From: Flammeovirga sp. EKP202
Lineage (GTDB): Bacteria > Bacteroidota > Bacteroidia > Cytophagales > Flammeovirgaceae
DNA length: 64,000 nucleotides
Assembly: GCF_014534745.1 (NCBI RefSeq)
Contig: NZ_JACVVP010000020.1
Location: 62,001-126,000 of the forward strand
Direction of reading: 5' to 3'
The position numbers were made by a program, and so were the translations under genes. Below are positions 51,237 through 58,135 of this stretch, piece after piece (within the stretch, counting starts at the first letter, position 1; every line of letters starts with the position of its first letter). The notes under the pieces are model-generated. The model did no database searches, was not told the DNA's origin, and worked only from the letters and a program-made list of their open reading frames with translations.

Positions 51237-51932
51237 ATGATACAAGAAGAAAAGCTAACGATCAAGCACCTCGCTGAAGAAGATAGACCTAGAGAAAAAC
51301 TACAACTCAAAGGAAGGCATACCCTTTCTGATGCTGAACTTATTGCCATCTTATTAGGTTCAGGATCAAAAAAACTCTCAGCCATAGAAGTTGCTCAACT
51401 CCTTCTTAATAAAGGAAATAACGACTTAAATGCATTAGCTCAATTTAGTATTGAAGATTTAAAAAGTATCAATGGCATTGGAGATGCAAAAGCGATAAGT
51501 ATTATTGCAGCTTTGGAATTGGGAAGACGAAGAAAAGAAACTAAAAAGAAGGAAAGGACTCGAATTACGTGTTCCAAGGATATTTACAGTTTTATTACTC
51601 CTTATCTATTAGACCTTAATCATGAAGAGTTATGGGTTATTATTCTTACAAGATCCAATCACATTAAAAATATTGAGAAGGTGAGCATGGGAGGAATGAC
51701 CGGTACAGTAGCCGATCCAAAAATCATTTTCCAGAAGGCTTTATCCCATCAAGGTTGTTCAATAGTAATCGTTCATAATCATCCTTCAGGTCAAATTAAA
51801 CCAAGTCAAGCAGATATTTCGATGACCAAGAAGATTAAAGAAGGAGGACAGTTTTTAGAAATTCCGTTATTAGATCATATCATTTTTGCCAATGACAACT
51901 ATTTCAGCTTTGCAGATGAAGGTATCCTTTAA
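51237..51932 (+). CDS. radC: RadC family (JAB/MPN domain) protein
   Basis: This 231-residue protein has the usual RadC layout. A helix-hairpin-helix region (LLGSGSKKLSAIEVAQLLLN and INGIGDAKAISIIAALELGRR) leads into a JAB metalloprotease-like domain with the zinc motif HNHPSGQIKPSQAD. The HxH, the downstream Asp and LLDHIIF are conserved. The name comes from E. coli; the proposed role in DNA repair is not established. The N-terminus (EEKLTIKHLAEEDRPREKL) is typical. It follows unit 4. Confidence 0.93.
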   Translation: MIQEEKLTIKHLAEEDRPREKLQLKGRHTLSDAELIAILLGSGSKKLSAIEVAQLLLNKGNNDLNALAQFSIEDLKSINGIGDAKAISIIAALELGRRRKETKKKERTRITCSKDIYSFITPYLLDLNHEELWVIILTRSNHIKNIEKVSMGGMTGTVADPKIIFQKALSHQGCSIVIVHNHPSGQIKPSQADISMTKKIKEGGQFLEIPLLDHIIFANDNYFSFADEGIL

Positions 51933-52265
51933 CCTTTAAGAGAATGAGTATTGCACATATTTAATTTTCAATATCATTTTAATAAGGTTCTGATAATCTA
52001 TTAACTTTTTAATAAAAATATTGAGTATTTTAATATAAGTAAGCACAACATCAAAATCACATTACACTGTTTCTTACTATTTTTTTGATTATTAACTTCG
52101 AAAAGATCTAAATAATATCACCGTCAAACCCTATGTCGTATTTATTTCCACAAAAAAATAATTAAGAATCAATAATGAACTATTTTTGATGTCGTACTTA
52201 TGTATCCAAATCGATATTGAATCAACAAAAAGTAACTATTAGTTTTTTTAAACTAAGCCAGAATC
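51933..52265. other. Intergenic region before the 436-residue protein
   Basis: Very AT-rich. A -7-like TATTTTTG occurs at 52181-52188, without a clear -33. The motif ATGTCGTA plus TTAT occurs twice (near 52132 and 52190), as a possible direct repeat. No gene. Confidence 0.4.
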
Positions 52266-53576
52266 ATGAAATCAGTCTCTACTCTTTTTATTTTAATTTT
52301 TAGTATAACAACTACTACTTTTGCTACGCCATTAATTCATTCTTATACGAGTATCAAACCAGAATTGGAAAGGTATACTAGTATTGAACAATGGGAAAAC
52401 CCCAATAACTGGTCTCCAAAAGTTGTTCCCTCTGAAGAAAGTATCATTTTAGTAAAAAATAAATCCTTTATCATTGACTTCAACTTAGATGTTGAAAAAT
52501 TAGTGGTAGGTGCTGTTGATATTTCGAATGGTGCTGAATTTGTCATTACGAATCATGGCAGTATCTTCATCACCAACACACTCACTGTTAATCCCAAGTG
52601 TTCATTAGTAATCGAAGGTAAACTTAAGGTCCAAAAAGCCATAATAAGTGCTTCTGACGGTGAATTTTCTATCAGGGAAGTAGGCAGTATTGATGCACAT
52701 GAAATATTCCTAAAGATTGACAATTATATCGCTGAACTGAAAGGACATATTTCATCTACTTATCTCAATATTCACTTTTTAGATAAAAAGGCACAACTTC
52801 AAATAGGTGAAAGTGCAGAAATTCACATTCAAAGTGATTTGGTTGTAAAAAATAAATACAGAGAAAATATATTGGGTGATTTAACTAAAATCACAACATC
52901 GGGCTGTCAAGGAAATGGGGAATTTTGTAGTCAAATTACAGCCTATCGTTTAAAACTCCCTACCATATTGGAATACTTTGATATAGAGGTAGAGAACGAC
53001 ATTACTTTTGCTTATTGGGAGACGTCATCTGAACGTAACTCAAGTCACTTTATCATTGAGAAATCAAATGATGGAGAAAATTTCACGGAATTGGGTAGAG
53101 TCAATGCCAGCGGCAAATCATCCTCTGAAAACCCATATGAATTACAAGACGCTACATTTAACAAAGATAAAAACACATTTTACCGACTAAGAACAGTACA
53201 GCAAAATGGTGAGGAATTTATCTGGTGCAGGCAATTATTAGCCAATCATTCTGATAAAGAGGAATTTGGGATTGAAAAAGTGTTTCCTAATCCTACGAAT
53301 TATTACTTAAAGATTGATTTCCAAGCACAAGAAGATGACCGTATAGATATAAAACTTCATCATACTGAAAATGAGTCGATATGGGATATCAAACCAAAAA
53401 TTGAAGGAAACAAAGCCATTTTTGATGTACACCACTACCCTGCCGGTGCTTACATCCTAAAAGTAACACTCAACGATATGCTCATTTACACTGGAAATGT
53501 CATTATTCATTCTACCAACAGTAAAGGCAATATCAGAAATAGTCAGGCTATATTGGTAGAAGAAGAAAAGAAGTAA
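52266..53576 (+). CDS. Secreted protein with T9SS-type C-terminal domain
   Basis: This 436-residue protein has a signal peptide (about 1-21, ending TFAT). A beta-helix or G8-like region follows with repeated valine/isoleucine-rich strands (WSPKVVPSEESIILVKN, GSIFITNTLTV, GEIKV-type). Residues about 235-345 form a fibronectin-like unit ending with FYRLRTVQQNGEEF, a common linker before sorting domains. The C-terminus (FPNPTNYYLKIDF, YPAGAYILKVTL) is a sorting domain. It is probably exported via T9SS to the surface. Function not assigned. Confidence 0.78.
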   Translation: MKSVSTLFILIFSITTTTFATPLIHSYTSIKPELERYTSIEQWENPNNWSPKVVPSEESIILVKNKSFIIDFNLDVEKLVVGAVDISNGAEFVITNHGSIFITNTLTVNPKCSLVIEGKLKVQKAIISASDGEFSIREVGSIDAHEIFLKIDNYIAELKGHISSTYLNIHFLDKKAQLQIGESAEIHIQSDLVVKNKYRENILGDLTKITTSGCQGNGEFCSQITAYRLKLPTILEYFDIEVENDITFAYWETSSERNSSHFIIEKSNDGENFTELGRVNASGKSSSENPYELQDATFNKDKNTFYRLRTVQQNGEEFIWCRQLLANHSDKEEFGIEKVFPNPTNYYLKIDFQAQEDDRIDIKLHHTENESIWDIKPKIEGNKAIFDVHHYPAGAYILKVTLNDMLIYTGNVIIHSTNSKGNIRNSQAILVEEEKK

Positions 53577-53678
53577 TAGATACTTTTTGTGAATAAAATA
53601 AAATGATCATTAACTTTTTCCTGTATTCCCGTAAAAATAAGTAACACTCTAGTTTTCTGATTAATAAGGGATTTACTT

Positions 53679-54041
53679 ATGAAGAATTTAAAAAACATTT
53701 TATTTGTATTTGTATTATTATTAATGGGTCTTGTATCTAATGCTAATTCAATCAATGATGAAAGCAAATCAGAAAAAGAGCCGATTAATGTATATCCAAT
53801 CCCTGCCAACACTCAATTTCATATTGATTTTAAAAACAATGAGTATACAGATATTACATATAAGTTGGTAAACCTTGAAAGTGGCCTTTCGACAGTCATT
53901 GATAACAAGAATGCCATTAGTCATCAAGTTTCTAGCTTTGATATTAGTTTAATGCCTACCGGTACTTATATGCTTATCATAGAGGAAAACGGAAAAAGTA
54001 TCTACACCAAAAAAATGGTCATTAACCATTTCGGAGTTTAG
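53679..54041 (+). CDS. Short secreted protein consisting mainly of a T9SS-like sorting domain
   Basis: This 120-residue protein has a signal peptide (about 1-22, ending SNAN) and a short linker. The rest is sorting-domain-like: INVYPIPANTQFHIDF, ending MPTGTYMLIIEENGKSIYTKKMVI. No cargo domain precedes it. It could be a remnant of a larger gene, or a peptide that occupies the secretion or attachment machinery. A strong terminator follows directly. It is 102 nt after the 436-residue secreted protein gene, on the same strand. Confidence 0.65.
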   Translation: MKNLKNILFVFVLLLMGLVSNANSINDESKSEKEPINVYPIPANTQFHIDFKNNEYTDITYKLVNLESGLSTVIDNKNAISHQVSSFDISLMPTGTYMLIIEENGKSIYTKKMVINHFGV

Positions 54042-54060
54042 ATTTAATATAGAATAAAAC

Positions 54061-54102
54061 AAGAAGCACGCATCTTCAACTGAAAATGCGTGCTTCTTTT
54101 TT
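54061..54102 (+). terminator. Terminator of the short secreted protein
   Basis: AAGAAGCACGCAT (54061-54073) pairs perfectly with ATGCGTGCTTCTT (54086-54098), followed by Ts. On the minus strand the stem precedes no strong T run. Confidence 0.88.
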
Positions 54103-54123
54103 ATATAAATTTATAGCACTATA

Positions 54124-54666
54124 TCAAAAACGCAGCCCCAATGATAAATCCATTACGCTCAATGTATTATCATTATAACTTCCGCCATAATTGTAGTTCA
54201 ATTGCACATTAAAGATTGATATTAAAGTACCCACGCCTACTCTCGCTCCAAAGTTCCAAAACTTGTCCAGTACTTCTGGATCTAAGTTGTGATTTTTAGA
54301 TCTCAAATAATAAGACCTCACGGCTCCAATACCTCCTTGTACATAAGGATGAAAAGTTGTCTCTCCCTCTTTTGAGTTAAAGTAATACCTTCCTTCTATG
54401 AGAACAGGAATTTGATACCATGCTTGAGATAACGAAATATCAAAAGGCACTGCAGCCAAACCATTGACATGCCCTACAAGCACCGCGTCAAACCTATCAT
54501 TTACATTATAACTTAATTCAATATAGGCAGCAAAACCGGCACTAGAAAAAGGTGATAAATCCCCTACTCCCGAAGATCCTCCACCACCAATTCCAAAATG
54601 AATTTGGGCATTTGATAAATTTGATAGAAGTAAAAAGGTAAAAATGAAGAGTAGTTTATGTCTCAT
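54124..54666 (-). CDS. Outer-membrane beta-barrel protein
   Basis: The start at 54666 gives 180 residues with a clean signal peptide (about 1-21, ending LSNAQ). A longer frame to 54720 would add an unlikely leader. The mature part alternates polar and aromatic residues in short strands (IHFGIGGGGSSG, YIELSYNVNDRFDAVLVG, FHPYVQGGIGAVRSYY, FNVQLNYNYGGSYN), and ends in the beta-barrel signature strand SLGLRF. It is probably a small porin-like or OmpW/OmpA-like barrel of the outer membrane. Ligand unknown. Confidence 0.82.
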   Translation of the reverse strand: MRHKLLFIFTFLLLSNLSNAQIHFGIGGGGSSGVGDLSPFSSAGFAAYIELSYNVNDRFDAVLVGHVNGLAAVPFDISLSQAWYQIPVLIEGRYYFNSKEGETTFHPYVQGGIGAVRSYYLRSKNHNLDPEVLDKFWNFGARVGVGTLISIFNVQLNYNYGGSYNDNTLSVMDLSLGLRF

Positions 54667-54765
54667 TATATTTGATTTTTGCTTTAGTGAGAGAAGTAAT
54701 ATAAATGGGTTCTTGAACAAAAAATAGTTTGCTCTTATTAAAAATAAAAGGAAAAGCTGTAAATC

Positions 54766-54798
54766 AAAAGAGGTTACCTTAAAATATAAAGTAACCCC
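54766..54798 (-). terminator. Likely terminator of folE
   Basis: GGTTACCTT (54772-54780) pairs with AAAGTAACC (54788-54796), one mismatch. Read on the minus strand a short T run follows. It lies 40 nt past the folE stop. Confidence 0.5.
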
Positions 54799-54837
54799 TT
54801 GCGTATTTTTTATGAAGTAATAGCTACAATGGTAATG

Positions 54838-55554
54838 CTATTCTGAAGACTTTGGAATCAGCTCCAAGAATTCTTTCCTTGTAGCCTCTTCTTTAAATTT
54901 TCCACCAAAGTGAGATGTAACAGTAGCACTGTATGTATCTTCAATACCTCTCATTGAGACACATAAATGTTTTGCGTCAATTAAAACAGCAACATCTTCA
55001 GTTCCTAAAGTTTTCTTTAAATCCTCTGCAATTTGTACTGTTAAGCGTTCTTGTACTTGAGGTCTTTTAGCATAGTGTTGAACTATTCTATTGATTTTTG
55101 ATAAGCCTATTACTTTTCCATTAGAAATGTAAGCTACATGTGCAAAACCAATAATCGGTACAAAATGATGTTCACAATTCGAGTAGAAATGAATGTTTTT
55201 CTCGATCAACATTTCATCGTACTTGTACTTATTGTCGAACAACTTAATATCTGGGCGGTTTTTAGGATTTAAGCCACTAAAAATCTCTTTCACATACATT
55301 TTAGCCACTCTATCAGGTGTACCACTAAGGCTATCATCTGTTAAGTCTAAACCTAAAATATCCATGATTTCTCTAAAACGAGAAGAAATCTTTTTTACTT
55401 TTTCCTCATCAGAAAGGTCAAATGCCCCTTCTTTCATAGGTGTATCATGAGATGTACCAATATGATTATCACCTATTTCATCTATTATATTTTCGTTGTA
55501 AATCTCCACTTCTTTAGGTTGAAGGGTATTCCACGAAATTCCGTTCTGTTTCAT
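54838..55554 (-). CDS. folE: GTP cyclohydrolase I
   Basis: This 238-residue enzyme converts GTP to dihydroneopterin triphosphate, the first step to folate and queuosine. Landmarks are DLTDDSLSGTPDRVAKMYVKEIF, HFYSNCEHHFVPIIG with the zinc Cys and His, and KHLCVSMRG (second zinc Cys). An acidic N-terminal extension (about 1-45, DEIGDNHIGTSHDTP) is common in Bacteroidota. Its start overlaps queD by 41 bases; an internal ATG at codon 40 would remove that overlap. Confidence 0.95.
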   Translation of the reverse strand: MKQNGISWNTLQPKEVEIYNENIIDEIGDNHIGTSHDTPMKEGAFDLSDEEKVKKISSRFREIMDILGLDLTDDSLSGTPDRVAKMYVKEIFSGLNPKNRPDIKLFDNKYKYDEMLIEKNIHFYSNCEHHFVPIIGFAHVAYISNGKVIGLSKINRIVQHYAKRPQVQERLTVQIAEDLKKTLGTEDVAVLIDAKHLCVSMRGIEDTYSATVTSHFGGKFKEEATRKEFLELIPKSSE

Positions 55555-55924
55555 ACAAAATAATTTTTAAGGCAAATTTGTCATCTAACTGATCTCTAAG
55601 AATATTCCAGATTACTACACAAATATTTTCTGCAGTTGGATTTAAAGAAGAAAACTCTTTTACCTCTTCATTTAAATTTTTATGATCTAAATAATCCAAT
55701 ACATGTTCCTGAATTATGTCTTTCAATATTTTCATATCGATCACATACCCAGATATTGGATCTATCTCACCCGTGACTTTTACAGTGAGATTATAATTAT
55801 GGCCATGATAATACGCATTATTGCATTTCCCAAACATTCTTCGGTTTTCTTCATCGGAGAGTTGTTCGTTGTGCAACCTGTGAGCCGCATTAAAATGAGC
55901 TTTTCGTGATACTGTTACTTTCAT
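55514..55924 (-). CDS. queD: 6-carboxytetrahydropterin synthase / 6-pyruvoyltetrahydropterin synthase-like
   Basis: This 136-residue enzyme acts on dihydroneopterin triphosphate. Zinc ligands are His in FNAAHRL and HGHNY, with the catalytic Cys in GKCNN. The downstream blocks DMKILKDIIQEHVLDYLDHKNLN and PTAENICV match the PTPS/QueD family. In bacteria it usually works in preQ0/queuosine synthesis. It is cotranscribed with folE, which supplies its substrate, and overlaps it. Confidence 0.92.
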   Translation of the reverse strand: MKVTVSRKAHFNAAHRLHNEQLSDEENRRMFGKCNNAYYHGHNYNLTVKVTGEIDPISGYVIDMKILKDIIQEHVLDYLDHKNLNEEVKEFSSLNPTAENICVVIWNILRDQLDDKFALKIILYETERNFVEYPST

Positions 55925-56221
55925 CTTTTACTGAGTGCTTCATAATAGAAGTTTGCTAAATGAAAAATACGTACCAAATTTCAATTCACAAAGTTACAAG
56001 AGATGAAGCTATTATCTAAAAACATTCTAAAATAGTTTAAACTCATTATCACATATTATGTTCAAACAATTTCAAACAAACTTTAACGAACTAAAAATGC
56101 ATCTTTATTCTGTCTTGTTCTGCATTTATTAACTAAAAAAATAATTATTTGTTTTATCAAAGTTTAAAATCTTTATCTCAATTTGAAAGGAAGTTGGTAT
56201 TTTTGACTAAACAATAAACAG
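55925..56221. other. Intergenic region between queD and oxyR
   Basis: It carries promoters for divergent genes. The oxyR -7 box candidate TATTTTTG lies at 56198-56205, 16 nt before the start. No gene is visible. Confidence 0.5.
56198..56205 (+). promoter_or_regulatory. -7 box candidate of oxyR
   Basis: TATTTTTG matches TANNTTTG. The TTG at 56183-56185 is too close (12 bases), so the -33 element is unclear. Confidence 0.45.
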
Positions 56222-57166
56222 ATGACAATTACACAACTTGAATATATAATTGCAGTTGAACAGCATCAAAGTTTTTCAGCCGCAGCAGACGCTTGTTTTG
56301 TCACTCAACCAACCTTGAGTATGCAAATCAAAAAGCTAGAGGAACAACTTGATGTCATTATTTTTGACAGAGGAAAACAACCTATTATCCCAACGGATGT
56401 TGGTCGCAAAATAATTGATCAAGGTAAGATTGTATTGAAGGAAGCTCAAAAAGTAAATGACCTAATTCTGGATTATAAAGGTGAGGTAAGTGGCGATCTT
56501 AAAATTGGTATTATTCCAACATTAGCTCCTTATTTGATTCCGCTTTTTGTTGGCTCTATTTCAAGAAAATTCCCTCATTTACAACTAAACATCAAAGAAC
56601 TTCAATCAGAACAAATCATTAAAGCAATCAATGATGATGTGATTGATGTTGGTCTATTGGTAACACCAATTCATGAGCCCGGCATCACTGAAGAGCCTCT
56701 TTTCTATGAAGATATTGTAGTTTATACTAACCCTGACTACAAATTTGAACAGCAATTAGAAGTTAATATTGCAGACTTAACCTCTCCTGATATTTGGCTT
56801 TTGAGTGCAGGACATTGTTTTAGAGATCAAGTAATCAACCTTTGTTCGTATCAAAGTACGAATAAGATGAATAGTACTCTTCCTATTTCATATGAAAGTG
56901 GATCATTAGAAACATTGATTCGTTTGGTAGATAAAGAAGGAGGTTTTACATTACTTCCAGAGTTGGCGGTAGATGAATTACCAGAGGATGCTAAAGATCG
57001 AATTAGAACTTTTGTTGACGAAAGACCAATGCGTGAAGTGAGTCTGATTTATGCAAGAAATTATGCAAAAGCGGGCCTTATAAAAGTACTCTCTGAAAGC
57101 ATTAAAGAAAATATACCAGAACAACTATTGACCAGAGATAGAGGTCACGTTGTAGAATGGAGATAA
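56222..57166 (+). CDS. oxyR: LysR-family peroxide sensor OxyR
   Basis: This 314-residue activator has an N-terminal winged helix-turn-helix (FSAAADACFVTQPTLSMQIKKLEEQL) and a C-terminal sensor domain. The peroxide-reactive pair is present: Cys199 and Cys208 in GHCFRDQVINLC, at the same numbers as in E. coli OxyR. On oxidation they form a disulfide and the tetramer activates peroxide-defence genes. No catalase or peroxidase gene is near. It ends in a strong hairpin. Confidence 0.95.
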   Translation: MTITQLEYIIAVEQHQSFSAAADACFVTQPTLSMQIKKLEEQLDVIIFDRGKQPIIPTDVGRKIIDQGKIVLKEAQKVNDLILDYKGEVSGDLKIGIIPTLAPYLIPLFVGSISRKFPHLQLNIKELQSEQIIKAINDDVIDVGLLVTPIHEPGITEEPLFYEDIVVYTNPDYKFEQQLEVNIADLTSPDIWLLSAGHCFRDQVINLCSYQSTNKMNSTLPISYESGSLETLIRLVDKEGGFTLLPELAVDELPEDAKDRIRTFVDERPMREVSLIYARNYAKAGLIKVLSESIKENIPEQLLTRDRGHVVEWR

Positions 57167-57172
57167 AAATAA

Positions 57173-57214
57173 AAATGCTGATTATTTCACGGTGTAAATA
57201 ATCAGCATTTTTTT
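57173..57214. terminator. Terminator after oxyR, shared with the minus-strand gene
   Basis: AAATGCTGATTATTT (57173-57187) pairs perfectly with AAATAATCAGCATTT (57196-57210), followed by Ts that overlap the stop codon of the minus-strand gene. On the minus strand Ts also follow. Confidence 0.88.
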
Positions 57215-57767
57215 ATTTGTAATTCCCTTCGTTGATTGCTTTTAACTCTTCTAACTCTTTCAATCGGGCTTCATGTTCATCGACCCATTTGGTGAGGTTG
57301 TAATCTTCGTTGGGATATAATTCGTAGTAGGAGACGTACTCACTTCCCATTGCGGAAAAGCGTTCCGTGAAATAAACTTCAATTTGACCGAAATTCAAAC
57401 TGATATTTTTCGTCCATTGGTCATAATCACTTTGAGAAAAAGTTTGTTGAGCCATTTTACGCTCTAATTTCGCTTTTTCAATTTCCTCTTGATAACTTTT
57501 ATCAGAGTTCAACAAATCTGATTTCAGTACTTCATACATCTGATATTCCTCTGGTGTAATATCAAAAAGATCTTTACCGAAGTATTTGGCCCACAAATAT
57601 TCATCTTGAGGACGTTCTTTTAACTGTTTCCAAATTTGAGGCTTTACCAATGGATCTTCTAGCATTTCAGAATCATCATAATACTGTGCATAAGACATAG
57701 CAGGGTTTATTATCCATAAAATGGAAAACATCAATAAGCTAGCAAATATGTTTTGTATCAAGTTCAT
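57213..57767 (-). CDS. Hypothetical secreted protein
   Basis: This 184-residue protein has a signal peptide (residues 1-27, ending AMSYAQ). The mature part is rich in charged helices, with WAKYFGKDLFDITPEEYQMY near 60, and ends in a coiled, glutamate-rich segment. I do not recognise a domain. Transcription ends in the hairpin shared with oxyR. It is likely periplasmic. Confidence 0.6.
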   Translation of the reverse strand: MNLIQNIFASLLMFSILWIINPAMSYAQYYDDSEMLEDPLVKPQIWKQLKERPQDEYLWAKYFGKDLFDITPEEYQMYEVLKSDLLNSDKSYQEEIEKAKLERKMAQQTFSQSDYDQWTKNISLNFGQIEVYFTERFSAMGSEYVSYYELYPNEDYNLTKWVDEHEARLKELEELKAINEGNYK

Positions 57768-58135
57768 CTAAAAATTTTAAAACTTAAGATTAAAAAAAGT
57801 CCTTTATTATATAATATACTGTTTTAACAACGCTAGAGTTTCTTCATAAATTTTACTTACAAAGCAAAAAATGAAAAAATAATGCCAAATATAGGAAATA
57901 TCCTATTCCTTTTTACAAAATACTAAATCTATTTTATTGAACATAATTCATCTATGAATATTATATTTGCAATCAAGCACGAGTTCAAAAGTAACATTTA
58001 TTTTTATAGAACTGTCTTAATTAGCTCAATTGAACAATTTTGGTTTAAAAAATTAAACAAAGGGAACTAACAACTTTTAAGTAAAATAGGTTCAACGAAT
58101 CTGTTTTGTGTTTCAAACTTTCAAAATATTAGATT
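57768..58135. other. Intergenic region upstream of the FAD/Fe-S oxidoreductase
   Basis: Contains the probable promoter (57937-57969) and about 160 nt of leader before the next start. No gene or riboswitch is recognised. Confidence 0.5.
57937..57969 (+). promoter_or_regulatory. Promoter of the FAD/Fe-S oxidoreductase
   Basis: TTG at 57937-57939, 22 bases, then TATATTTG at 57962-57969. The -7 box lies about 166 nt before the start, so the leader is long. Confidence 0.6.

Noticed and set aside
58081-58110. A tRNA-like GGTTCAACGAATC segment
   Set aside because: It lacks an acceptor stem and D/anticodon arms on either side.
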